Of a stretch of DNA of 64,000 nucleotides, positions 34,503 through 42,216 are shown piece by piece. The number at the start of each line of letters is the position of its first letter. Position 1 is the first letter of the stretch. The position numbers and the translations under genes were made by a program. This DNA is from an uncultured Flavobacterium sp. (GTDB lineage: Bacteria > Bacteroidota > Bacteroidia > Flavobacteriales > Flavobacteriaceae), in the NCBI GenBank assembly GCA_934636265.1, contig CAKUAD010000003.1, positions 26,308-90,307 on the forward strand. Reading direction: 5' to 3'. Under the pieces are notes generated by a model that saw only the letters and a list, made by a program, of their open reading frames with translations, was not told where the DNA came from and made no database searches.

Positions 34503-34577
34503 GGGCGATTAGCTCAGCTGGTTCAGAGCACTACCTCGACAAGGTAGGGGTCACTGGTTCGAACCCAGTATCGCCCA
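34503..34577 (+). tRNA. tRNA-Val (anticodon GAC)
   Basis: A complete 75-nt cloverleaf: acceptor GGGCGAT/ATCGCCC, D arm GCTC/GAGC, anticodon stem CTACC/GGTAG, T arm ACTGG/CCAGT with loop TTCGAAC. The anticodon loop TCGACAA gives GAC (34538-34540), so valine. The base before the anticodon (position 33) is C instead of the near-universal T. The 3' CCA is not encoded (sequence continues ACAC), so it must be added afterwards. Consensus promoter upstream and a hairpin terminator downstream. Confidence 0.95.
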
Positions 34578-34580
34578 CAC

Positions 34581-34611
34581 AATCCGCGACGAAAGTCCCG
34601 GATTTTTTTTT
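34581..34611 (+). terminator. Intrinsic terminator of tRNA-Val
   Basis: AATCCG / CGGATT stem with a 12-nt loop running into a tract of nine T. Confidence 0.75.
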
Positions 34612-34651
34612 GGAAAAAACCCTCGTTTCAGGCAAAGTGCGGCCTAAGCAT

Positions 34652-34694
34652 CCAGTATTGTCTACACATTCCGAGACATTTGTCCCGATTTTTT
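34652..34694 (+). repeat. Degenerate copy of the tRNA-Val 3' end and its terminator
   Basis: CCAGTATTGTCTACACATTC and the bases after it align with the tRNA T-arm end, acceptor strand and terminator at about 34565-34611, at roughly three quarters identity. The gap between the two copies is about 40 nt. It is a decayed duplication; the tRNA part is too short to fold as a tRNA. Confidence 0.7.
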
Positions 34695-34833
34695 GAGGTT
34701 AAGTGTTGATGGTGGAAGCATGAAAGTTTCGTCTTTTTCATCAAAGTTCCTATGAAAAATCTTCTATAAAGTAATGCCGGGGATTCCCTAAATCAGGACG
34801 CTACTGAGGGTTGTTAGCTAAGCGCGGTTGAAA

Positions 34834-34973
34834 TTTAACAATTTTTACAAAAAATCTGCAGCCAATCTGTTGTTTAATTCGGCAGGGACAACCCAATCTT
34901 CCCCTACCCATTGGTACGAAGTTATGCCAATTGTCGATTACTTTGGTACAGATTTTCTGCCGAAAATTTTAAA
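34834..34973. repeat. 140-bp MITE-like element, copy 1
   Basis: Begins TTTAACAATTTTTAC and ends GCCGAAAATTTTAAA. The first and last 25-30 bp are imperfect inverted repeats sharing TTTAA and AAAATCTG. By eye it matches copy 2 at about 126 of 140 positions with no gaps; the first 92 nt differ at only three sites. There is no coding capacity and no obvious target duplication. Confidence 0.75.
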
Positions 34974-35125
34974 GACAGGGCTAGAGGGATGGAAGGTTTA
35001 GGTTTACAAGTTTGTATAATTTCTCTGCCCTTGGCGAGTGCCTTTCGGCAAAAATGATCGGTCCTGCACGGAATGGTATTTTGTTAGAAGTTAATCTTTG
35101 AAGGCAAAAAGCCGGCCTCAAAAAC

Positions 35126-35265
35126 TTTAACAATTTTTACATAAAATCTGCAGCCAATCTGTTGTTTAATTAGGTAGGGACAACCCAATCTTCCCCTACC
35201 CATTGGTACGAAGTTAGCCGAATCATCAATTACCCTGGTACAGATTTTCTGCCGAATTTGTTAAA
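35126..35265. repeat. 140-bp MITE-like element, copy 2
   Basis: Begins TTTAACAATTTTTACATAAA and ends CTGCCGAATTTGTTAAA. Here the ends are better inverted repeats: TTTAACAA and AAAATCTG are present on both arms. Same orientation as copy 1, 152 bp apart. Confidence 0.75.
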
Positions 35266-35430
35266 TGCGCAGATTTGGATAAGGCCCATGGTTCAGGTTC
35301 CGGAGCTGATTTCATATTGAGGGGTTATTTGGCCTTTATGTTCGTGAGTTTCTGGGTGAAGACGTCACCGATGTTTCGCTCCGGTAGAAATTCCCAAAAT
35401 CAAGATGACGTTGATGGCTAAAGTACTCTT

Positions 35431-35811
35431 TTACTCCTTCTTTCTCACAATCTCCTCCAAAACAGCCTTCGACTCATAGTTGACGACTTTGAGCTCAAGC
35501 GGGGTGTTGTTCTTGGTTTTTCCTTCAACGATGTAAAGTTTGCCACCGTTGTGCGCAACATTGCTCCGTCCAAAATCGACATCACCATAAGTTAAAGTCA
35601 TGCGGACATCGGCGGTATCAACCCATTTTTTGGCCAGTTCGTCCATGGCCTGAGGTGCGTAATGAAAAGGCTTGGTGCGGATGTTCTTAAGAACGCGGGC
35701 ATTTGGGAAGTAAGCACAACTGGCGTCTTTTCCGTTAAGTATAAAAAATACAAACACCAGGCCTATGGCAAATCCGCCCAGATAATACGCAAACCGATAC
35801 CAAAACTTCAT
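35431..35811 (-). CDS. Membrane-anchored DUF4258-like protein
   Basis: 126 residues. A membrane helix at about 8-25 (YLGGFAIGLVFVFFIL) is followed by a Cys-containing segment (GKDASCAYFPNARVLKNIRT) and a small beta domain ending LKVVNYESKAVLEEI. I recall this family as DUF4258-containing in Flavobacterium, usually near ald, tsaE and porX, as here. The start is the ATG at 35811 with a perfect promoter just upstream. Function unknown. Confidence 0.82.
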   Translation of the reverse strand: MKFWYRFAYYLGGFAIGLVFVFFILNGKDASCAYFPNARVLKNIRTKPFHYAPQAMDELAKKWVDTADVRMTLTYGDVDFGRSNVAHNGGKLYIVEGKTKNNTPLELKVVNYESKAVLEEIVRKKE

Positions 35812-35825
35812 AGAGGAATTTTTTG

Positions 35826-35833
35826 CAAAGGTA
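35826..35833 (-). promoter_or_regulatory. -7 promoter element (TACCTTTG)
   Basis: Perfect TAnnTTTG on the minus strand, 14 nt upstream of the ATG at 35811. Confidence 0.6.
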
Positions 35834-35973
35834 CGATTCAAATGACAATGTCAAAGCCAGGTGACCATTGAACAATTAACAGTTCGCAAAGTTCAACGAA
35901 AGAAATGGCGTTGGCCGACTACAAGGCAGTAAAACTGACTCAAAAAATCACCCCTGCCATCCTGAACATTTAC

Positions 35974-37167
35974 TTAGAATACAATCAGATTAATGTCATG
36001 ATCCGGTATTCCAAACCATTCGCCAATGGCCGAATTGGTTAGGATGCCGTGGTAGATGTAAACTCCGTTCTTAAGTCCTTTATGGATTCGGATGGAACTT
36101 TCAAGACCACCATCTTCAGCAATCGTCAAAAGATATGGCGTCAGGATGTTGCTGATGGAAAGTGAGGCGGTTTTGGAATAGCGCGAAGGGATGTTGGGCA
36201 CGCAATAGTGAATGACGTTGTATTTGACAAACGTCGGTTTTTCGTGCGATGTGATTTCAGAGGTTTCAAAACAACCGCCAGTGTCGATGCTAACGTCAAC
36301 AATGACGGCGCCGCGTTTCATGTGCTCGACCATGGTTTCCGTCACGACTACCGGACAGCGTTCCTTGCCCCGCATGGCACCAATGGCCACGTCGGCACGT
36401 CTAAGCGCTTTGAGCAGTGTTTTGGGTTGAATGGTCGAAGTAAAAATCGGTTGATTCAAATTGTTTTGCAGGCGTCGGAGTTTGGTAATTGAATTGTCAA
36501 AAACCTTTACCCGTGCGCCAAGACCAATGGCCGTTTTCGCCGCGTATTCGCCAACGGTTCCCGCGCCAAGGATGACAACATCAGTAGGAGGAACGCCAAT
36601 GATATTGCCAAAGAGCAATCCTTTCCCGTCGTCGTTGTTGATCATGAGCTCGGCGGCAATCAGCACCGATGCCGTGCCCGCAATCTCACTTAGCGATTTG
36701 ACCGCCGGATAGGTTCCGTCCTGGTCCTTAATGTATTCAAAGCCCAAAGCCGTGATTTTCTTGCGCATCAACGCCTCAAAATATTCCTTTTTGCGCGTCT
36801 TGATCTGCACTGCCGAAATAAGCGTCGCACTGGGCTGCATCAGTTCGATTTCCTTTAAAGTTGGCGGTTCAACCTTTAGGACAATCGGACAGCCAAACAC
36901 CTTGGCCGTGTCGGTGGTGATTTCGGCCCCGGCGTCGCTGTATTCCTTGTCGCAATAACTTGAGCTCTCGCCCGCACCGGCTTCAATGAGGATTCGATGC
37001 CCGTGCGAGGTAAGCGAATTTACCGCGTCGGGTGTCAGGCAGATGCGGCGTTCCTGGAAACTCGTCTCTTTTGGGATTCCTATAAACAGTTCACTTTTAT
37101 GGCGTTGGACTTCAAGTTTTTCCTCTTGCGGAAGCAACTGCTGCTTGGTAAACGGCGTTAGTGACAT
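35974..37167 (-). CDS. ald: Alanine dehydrogenase
   Basis: 397 residues. It interconverts L-alanine and pyruvate with NAD. The N-terminal domain has GIPKETSFQERRICLTPDAV and IEAGAGESSSYCD. The NAD-binding Rossmann motif is VVILGAGTVGEYAAKTAIGLGA, and NIPSRYSKTASLSISN is the C-terminal signature. It is longer at the N-terminus than typical Ald (about 370 residues), the usual flavobacterial form. The transhydrogenase alpha subunit is the main alternative, but the C-terminus favours Ald. Confidence 0.93.
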   Translation of the reverse strand: MSLTPFTKQQLLPQEEKLEVQRHKSELFIGIPKETSFQERRICLTPDAVNSLTSHGHRILIEAGAGESSSYCDKEYSDAGAEITTDTAKVFGCPIVLKVEPPTLKEIELMQPSATLISAVQIKTRKKEYFEALMRKKITALGFEYIKDQDGTYPAVKSLSEIAGTASVLIAAELMINNDDGKGLLFGNIIGVPPTDVVILGAGTVGEYAAKTAIGLGARVKVFDNSITKLRRLQNNLNQPIFTSTIQPKTLLKALRRADVAIGAMRGKERCPVVVTETMVEHMKRGAVIVDVSIDTGGCFETSEITSHEKPTFVKYNVIHYCVPNIPSRYSKTASLSISNILTPYLLTIAEDGGLESSIRIHKGLKNGVYIYHGILTNSAIGEWFGIPDHDINLIVF

Positions 37168-37295
37168 GACTCCTGAAATTTCCCGCCTAAGTTACTGTTT
37201 TTATTCAACAAACGTTAAAGCATTTAACAACGAACAAAGGCTTTTGCAAAAAAAAATGGCAGCGGGAGCCTTGGACAGATAAACCACTTTCGTAC

Positions 37296-37709
37296 CTACT
37301 GATTGCTCAAGGTCGCCTTCCTCTTCCCATCCTCCAGCACCGTCAAATCCACCACCGAATAACGGTCGGGTAGGAGCGACGGGATTTTTTCAGCCCATTC
37401 GATAAAACACCAATGGCCGGAGTCCAGGTATTCGTCCATGCCAAAATCAAAAGCTTCAGATTCGCTTTTTAGTCGATAGACATCAAAGTGAAAAATTTTG
37501 GCGCCGTCGCGTCCATGATATTCGTTTACGAGCGAGAAAGTCGGGCTGGCTGTGGGATCGCCAACGCCAAGAGCGCGGCACAAAGCCTTAATAAAAGTGG
37601 TTTTTCCGGCGCCCATGACACCATTAAAAAGAATTACTCTTTCAGGAGCGGATGCCAGCAACTGCTGCGCGGCATGGTCAAGCGTATCAAGCGTAAAGGT
37701 TAATTCCAT
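37296..37709 (-). CDS. tsaE: tRNA threonylcarbamoyladenosine biosynthesis ATPase TsaE
   Basis: 137 residues. TsaE is the ATPase that regenerates the TsaBD complex making t6A in tRNA. Walker A is GVMGAGKTTFIKALCRALGV, with DPTASPTFSLVNEYHG (switch), FHFDVYRLKSESEAFDFG (Walker B) and FIEWAEKIPSLLP. Length is normal. It lies between porX and ald. The Sua5-family gene at 8.1 kb may supply an earlier step of the same pathway. Confidence 0.95.
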   Translation of the reverse strand: MELTFTLDTLDHAAQQLLASAPERVILFNGVMGAGKTTFIKALCRALGVGDPTASPTFSLVNEYHGRDGAKIFHFDVYRLKSESEAFDFGMDEYLDSGHWCFIEWAEKIPSLLPDRYSVVDLTVLEDGKRKATLSNQ

Positions 37710-37734
37710 AAAAATTGACAGATACTTTGGTCTG

Positions 37735-37742
37735 CAAAGTTA
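37735..37742 (-). promoter_or_regulatory. -7 promoter element (TAACTTTG) of tsaE
   Basis: Perfect TAnnTTTG on the minus strand, 25 nt upstream of the tsaE ATG. Confidence 0.6.
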
Positions 37743-38082
37743 ATAGTTAACACTTTATAGTTGATGGTGGACGGTTTGATGTATTCAGATATCCGGGGGT
37801 AGGACAATGTTGGTTGGAACCTGTGCGAACTTTCAGGCATCAGAAACCTTAAGACCGATCAGGAGCAAGACAGCCCAATCGCACAATGTCCCGCTATGCC
37901 ATTTTGATTTGGAACTAAGATAAAGAGGTCAACAATCATTAAGACTCAAGTCCCGTTCACGAATTAAAAGGTGAGTAATCCATGAGCAGCATAAAAGTCC
38001 AGTAAGCGCCAATATCTGTAAACCGTTAACCGTAAACCAAATATTCCTGAATCTTAAATTTAAATTCTAAAATCTAAAATCC
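37743..38082. other. Gene-free spacer between tsaE and porX
   Basis: No gene is visible. Near the porX end are three tandem 7-mers GTAAACC-GTTAACC-GTAAACC (38018-38038) and two tandem TCTAAAA units (38066-38079) in AT-rich DNA. Such AT-rich strings recur in flavobacterial intergenic DNA in my experience. No clear porX terminator. Confidence 0.6.
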
Positions 38083-39645
38083 TCACTTAGGATTGAACAC
38101 CATAAACGGAATAATCATTTCCTCCAGCGAAATTCCGCCGTGCTGATAAGTATTTCGGTAATAACTCACATAGTGGTTGTAGTTGTTGACATAAGCCAGG
38201 AACAAATCATTCTTGGCAAATATATATGAACTGCTCATGTTGATAGCCGGAAGCCCTATTTTCTTGGGATCTTTTACCGCATAAACATCGCGCTCCTCAT
38301 AGGTGAGGCTCCGGCCGGTTTTGTAGCGCAGGTTCAAACTGGTGTTTTTGTCACCAATAACTTTTGACGGATTCTTGACGTTGATCGTGCCGTGATCGGT
38401 AGTGATGATCAGGCGAAAGCCAAGTTGCTGCGCCTGCTTGATGATTTCCAGTAGCGGCGAATTCTGAAACCAGCTTTGCGTAAGCGATCGGTATGCTTTG
38501 TCGTCGGCGGCCAGTTCCTTGACGACGTCCATCTCGGTCTTGGCGTGCGACAGCATATCGATGAAATTGTAAACCACTGTCACAAGGTCATTTGACTTGT
38601 ATGACTTAAACGAATCTACCAACTTTTTACCGCCGGCAAAACTCGTAATCTTGAGATAATCGTGCTTGATGTTCAGCCCCAGACGTTTGATCTGCGCCGT
38701 GAGGAATTCGGCCTCAAAAAGATTTTTGCCACCTTCGTCCACGTCGTTTTTCCAGTATTGCGGGAACTGCTTTTCCATCTCGAGCGGCAACAGCCCTGAG
38801 AAAATCGAATTCCGGGCGTATTGCGTCGCCGTGGGCAAAATTGCATAATACGGCACTTCCTTTTCCAGTTTGTAGTGGTTGGCCACAATACTTTCAAACG
38901 ACTTCCACTGATCATATCTCAGGTTGTCAATCACGACAAACAATACCGGGCGATCCTTTTTTTGGAGTTCCGGAACCACCAATTCGCGAAAAAGCGTGTG
39001 CGACATCACCGGACGGTTGGGTTTGCCTTTAACGGGTTCAAACCATTCCTCGTAGTTGCGTTCGATAAACTTGCCAAACTGTGAGTTGGCCTCAACCTTT
39101 TGCGACTCCAGGATTTCCACCATGGCCTGTTCGGTGATATCCTCGAGCTGAAGCTCCCAAAAAAGCAGGCGGCGGTAGAGTTCGGCCCACTCCTCATATG
39201 AATTTACCATCGCCATATCGACGGCGATTTTCCTGAATTCCTTTTGGTAATCCAGCGTTGTTTTTTCCGATACGAGCCGCGAGTGATCCAAATTCTTTTT
39301 CAGGCTCAGTAAAATTTGGTTGGGATTGACGGGCTTGATCAGATAATCCGCAATCTTTGACCCGATCGCCGAATCCATAATATATTCTTCCTCGCTTTTT
39401 GTAATCATGATCACGGGCGTGGCCGATTTTTTCTCCTTGATTTCCGCAAGGGTTTCCAAACCGCTCATGCCCGGCATGTTCTCATCCAGAAAAACAATGT
39501 CAAAATCGCCCTCGGCAAACTCGTCCACCGCATCGCGTCCGTTGTTGCAGGTAGCTACCTCGTATCCTTTTTTCTCCAAAAACAATATATGGGGTTTGAG
39601 CAGTTCAATCTCGTCGTCTACCCAAAGAATCTTAATCTTATCCAT
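38083..39645 (-). CDS. porX: PorX, T9SS response regulator with PglZ-type output domain
   Basis: 520 residues. The receiver domain (1-120) has acidic pocket VDDE, phospho-acceptor D54 in VFLDENMPG and the conserved lysine in DYLIKPVNP. A helical linker leads to a C-terminal alkaline-phosphatase-fold PglZ domain (about 200-510) with VIDNLRYDQWKS and LIITTDHGTINV. PorX works with the kinase PorY in controlling type IX secretion, binds SigP, and has phosphodiesterase activity on oligonucleotides in studied homologues. No porY is in the window. The start MDKIKILWVDDE is the family N-terminus. Confidence 0.95.
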   Translation of the reverse strand: MDKIKILWVDDEIELLKPHILFLEKKGYEVATCNNGRDAVDEFAEGDFDIVFLDENMPGMSGLETLAEIKEKKSATPVIMITKSEEEYIMDSAIGSKIADYLIKPVNPNQILLSLKKNLDHSRLVSEKTTLDYQKEFRKIAVDMAMVNSYEEWAELYRRLLFWELQLEDITEQAMVEILESQKVEANSQFGKFIERNYEEWFEPVKGKPNRPVMSHTLFRELVVPELQKKDRPVLFVVIDNLRYDQWKSFESIVANHYKLEKEVPYYAILPTATQYARNSIFSGLLPLEMEKQFPQYWKNDVDEGGKNLFEAEFLTAQIKRLGLNIKHDYLKITSFAGGKKLVDSFKSYKSNDLVTVVYNFIDMLSHAKTEMDVVKELAADDKAYRSLTQSWFQNSPLLEIIKQAQQLGFRLIITTDHGTINVKNPSKVIGDKNTSLNLRYKTGRSLTYEERDVYAVKDPKKIGLPAINMSSSYIFAKNDLFLAYVNNYNHYVSYYRNTYQHGGISLEEMIIPFMVFNPK

Positions 39646-39866
39646 GCTGTAACTTTGTCGCAATTTAACAATTACGCCGCGCTGCCGTTCATAAATTTAT
39701 GGTAAAAATAAGCGTTGGCAAACGTTTGGTGTTACCTGAAAACGCTCGCCTTTTGTTTTAATTGTTTAGGGAGATGCGATTCACGTCGCAATCGGCCAAA
39801 CCGCCCCAACTGTCACCCACGGCGCCCGGGGCCAGGGGGATTCCGGTACCACCGATGTTTTTTTGG

Positions 39867-39874
39867 TATCTTTG
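39867..39874 (+). promoter_or_regulatory. -7 promoter element (TATCTTTG) of the HD hydrolase gene
   Basis: Perfect TAnnTTTG, 17 nt upstream of the ATG at 39892. The rest of the 228-nt porX-HD spacer holds no recognisable feature. Confidence 0.6.
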
Positions 39875-39891
39875 GCGCGCAAACCGCCGGT

Positions 39892-41124
39892 ATGACAAAC
39901 AAGCTTAAGATATTCAACGATCCCATCTACGGATTTATCAGCCTTCCCAACGAACTTATTTTTGATCTGGTCGAGCATCGCTACTTTCAGCGGTTGCGCA
40001 GGATTTCGCAAATGGGATTGTCGCATCTGGTTTATCCCGGCGCGCAGCACACCCGTTTTCACCATGCACTCGGCGCCATGCACCTGATGCAAAAGGCCGT
40101 CGAGGTTTTGCGCTACAAGGGAGTGGCTATTTCTGCCGACGAGGAAAATGCTCTCTATGTGGCCATCCTGCTGCACGACATCGGTCACGGACCATTTTCG
40201 CACGCCATGGAACACAGCCTGGTCGAGGTGAGCCACGAGGAGATTTCCATGCGCTTTATGCGAAAGCTCGACGAGGAATTTGGCGGAAAACTCCAATTGG
40301 CCATACAAATCTTTAAAGGTGAATATCCGCGAAAATTTATGCTGCAACTGGTGTCCAGCCAACTCGACATGGACCGTATGGATTACCTTAAGCGCGACAG
40401 TTTTTTTACAGGCGTGGCCGAGGGCAACATCAATTCAGACCGGCTGATCCAGATGCTGAACGTGGTCGACGAGGGGCTTGTGGTCGAGGAAAAAGGCATA
40501 TATTCCATTGAAAAATTCCTGATGGCGCGGCGGCTGATGTATTGGCAGGCTTATCTGCACAAAACCAGCCTCGTGGCCGAACTTATGCTGATGCGGATAT
40601 TGATGCGTGCCCGTGAACTGGCTTCAAAAGGCGTGAACTTGCACGCTTCGCCGGCCATGATTCACTTTATCACTAACCGCGTCACCGGCGAAACCTTTAC
40701 CTGGGAAACGCTGGAGAAATTCTCGCAACTGGACGATACCGACGTGATCAGCGCCATAAAATGGTGGCAGTCACATAATGATACAGTGCTGTCAACCCTG
40801 AGCCGGATGTTGCTCAACCGCGATTTACTCAAGGTAAAACTCGGACCGGAAAAATTTTCATCTGATCAGGTGCGTGAGCTGGCCTCCCGTTGGGCCGGTG
40901 AGCGGAGTATCAGCCAGGAAGAGGCCAAATATTTTGTCTTTAAGGGAAAAATCCGAAATCAGGCCTATAACAAACACGCGCAACCCATCCGCATCTATAA
41001 AAAAGACCGTTCTATCGAAGACGTTATCGAAGCATCAGACCAACTCAACCTCAAGGCGCTGTCAAAACCTGTAACCAAGTATTACCTGTGTTTTCCCAAA
41101 CAACTTGCGGAAAAAGGTATATGA
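39892..41124 (+). CDS. HD superfamily phosphohydrolase (dGTPase/SAMHD-like)
   Basis: 410 residues. The metal motif is H...HD: FQRLRRISQMGLSHLVYPGA, HTRFHHALGAMHL, LHDIGHGPFSHAMEH and SQLDMDRMDYLKRDSFFTG. This is the YdhJ/SAMHD1-like branch that hydrolyses nucleotides, though the exact substrate is unknown. The ATG at 39892 (MTNKLKIFNDPIYGF) matches the family start. It is followed by the lpx cluster, which has its own promoter. Confidence 0.92.
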   Translation: MTNKLKIFNDPIYGFISLPNELIFDLVEHRYFQRLRRISQMGLSHLVYPGAQHTRFHHALGAMHLMQKAVEVLRYKGVAISADEENALYVAILLHDIGHGPFSHAMEHSLVEVSHEEISMRFMRKLDEEFGGKLQLAIQIFKGEYPRKFMLQLVSSQLDMDRMDYLKRDSFFTGVAEGNINSDRLIQMLNVVDEGLVVEEKGIYSIEKFLMARRLMYWQAYLHKTSLVAELMLMRILMRARELASKGVNLHASPAMIHFITNRVTGETFTWETLEKFSQLDDTDVISAIKWWQSHNDTVLSTLSRMLLNRDLLKVKLGPEKFSSDQVRELASRWAGERSISQEEAKYFVFKGKIRNQAYNKHAQPIRIYKKDRSIEDVIEASDQLNLKALSKPVTKYYLCFPKQLAEKGI

Positions 41125-41137
41125 AACCATTTTTTTA

Positions 41138-41145
41138 TATTTTTG
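41138..41145 (+). promoter_or_regulatory. -7 promoter element (TATTTTTG) of the lpx operon
   Basis: Perfect TAnnTTTG, 46 nt upstream of the lpxD ATG at 41192. Confidence 0.6.
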
Positions 41146-41191
41146 TCCGAATGAATTGGCCCCAGGCCGCACCAACACGGACAGCTATACG

Positions 41192-42214
41192 ATGAAATTC
41201 ACGGCAGAGCAAATAGCAGGGATACTAGACGGCGAGGTGGTAGGAAATCCCGATGCACAGGTGTACAAGCTGTCAAAAATAGAGGAAGGCACCCAGGGTT
41301 CCCTTACCTTTTTGGCCAATCCCAAATACCAGAACTACATTTATACGACGCAGGCCAGTGTGGCTATCGTCAACCACACGTTTGAACCGGAAATGCCCGT
41401 ACAGGCTACACTGATCAAAGTTGAAGATGCCTACCGTGCCTTTACGCGCATTCTGGAATATTACAATCAGATCAAACTCAACAAATCAGGAATCGAGCAA
41501 CCTTGTCATATCGACCCCACGGCCAAATACGGCGAAGGGCTTTATCTGGGTTGTTTTTCTTATTTGGGAAGCAATGTGGTTTTAGGCGACAACGTCAAGA
41601 TTTATCCCAATTGTTTTATTGGCGATAATGTGACGATTGGCAGCAACACCATCATTTTTGCCGGCGCCAAGATTTATTCGGAATCGGTGATTGGCAGCAA
41701 TTGCGTGATTCATTCAGGGTCGATTATCGGATCGGACGGTTTTGGCTTTGCGCCGCAGCCCGATGGTACATATAACAAGGTACCGCAAATAGGGAATGTG
41801 ATTCTGGAAGATTATGTCGACATTGGGTCATGCACCACGATTGACCGCGCCACTATGGGATCGACCATTATCCGAAAAGGCGTCAAACTCGACAATCAAA
41901 TCCAGATTGCACATAACGTGGAAATTGGCGAAAACACCGTAATCGCCGCGCAAACAGGGGTTGCAGGTTCCAGCAAAATCGGGCGCAACTGTATGATTGG
42001 CGGCCAGGTAGGAATAGCCGGACACCTGATCATCGGGAACAACGTCCGCATCCAGGCCCAGTCAGGCATCGGGAAAAACATTGGCGACGGCGAAACCATT
42101 CAGGGATCGCCCGCGCTGGCGTATGCTGATTTCAACAAATCGTACGTCTATTTCCGGAATCTGCCCAAGATAATGGCCGAGTTTGAAGAATTAAAAAAAC
42201 AGTTAAACAAATAA
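41192..42214 (+). CDS. lpxD: UDP-3-O-(3-hydroxyacyl)glucosamine N-acyltransferase
   Basis: 340 residues. LpxD adds the N-linked 3-hydroxy fatty acid in lipid A synthesis. The N-terminal uridine-binding domain (MKFTAEQIAGILDGEVVG) precedes a left-handed beta-helix of hexapeptide repeats; the catalytic His is in QIAHNVEIGENTVIA and the C-terminal helix ends MAEFEELKKQL. The start at 41192 drops an unrelated upstream extension. It is first in the operon lpxD - lpxC/fabZ - lpxA, with 2 nt to the next gene. Confidence 0.96.
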   Translation: MKFTAEQIAGILDGEVVGNPDAQVYKLSKIEEGTQGSLTFLANPKYQNYIYTTQASVAIVNHTFEPEMPVQATLIKVEDAYRAFTRILEYYNQIKLNKSGIEQPCHIDPTAKYGEGLYLGCFSYLGSNVVLGDNVKIYPNCFIGDNVTIGSNTIIFAGAKIYSESVIGSNCVIHSGSIIGSDGFGFAPQPDGTYNKVPQIGNVILEDYVDIGSCTTIDRATMGSTIIRKGVKLDNQIQIAHNVEIGENTVIAAQTGVAGSSKIGRNCMIGGQVGIAGHLIIGNNVRIQAQSGIGKNIGDGETIQGSPALAYADFNKSYVYFRNLPKIMAEFEELKKQLNK

Positions 42215-42216
42215 TC

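Larger units (their letters stand above)
34695..35430. other. Gene-free region carrying two 140-bp repeats
   Basis: No convincing reading frame, RNA gene or transposase remnant is visible on either strand. Apart from the two repeats there is a weak direct repeat, ATTCCCTAAATCAGGACG (about 34783) against ATTCCCAAAATCAAGATG (about 35390), at the two outer edges of the pair. Confidence 0.7.

Noticed and set aside
34783..35408. Direct repeat ATTCCC-AAATCA flanking the 140-bp pair as a target duplication
   Set aside because: Only about 15 of 18 bases match and the copies lie some distance outside the elements; it could be chance.
34695..35430. Possible CRISPR array from the two 140-bp repeats
   Set aside because: Only two copies, each far longer than CRISPR repeats, with terminal inverted repeats and no cas genes.
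39715..39891. N-terminal extension of the HD hydrolase
   Set aside because: The extension is Arg/Pro/Cys-rich without homology and the -7 promoter lies inside it; ATG 39892 matches the family.
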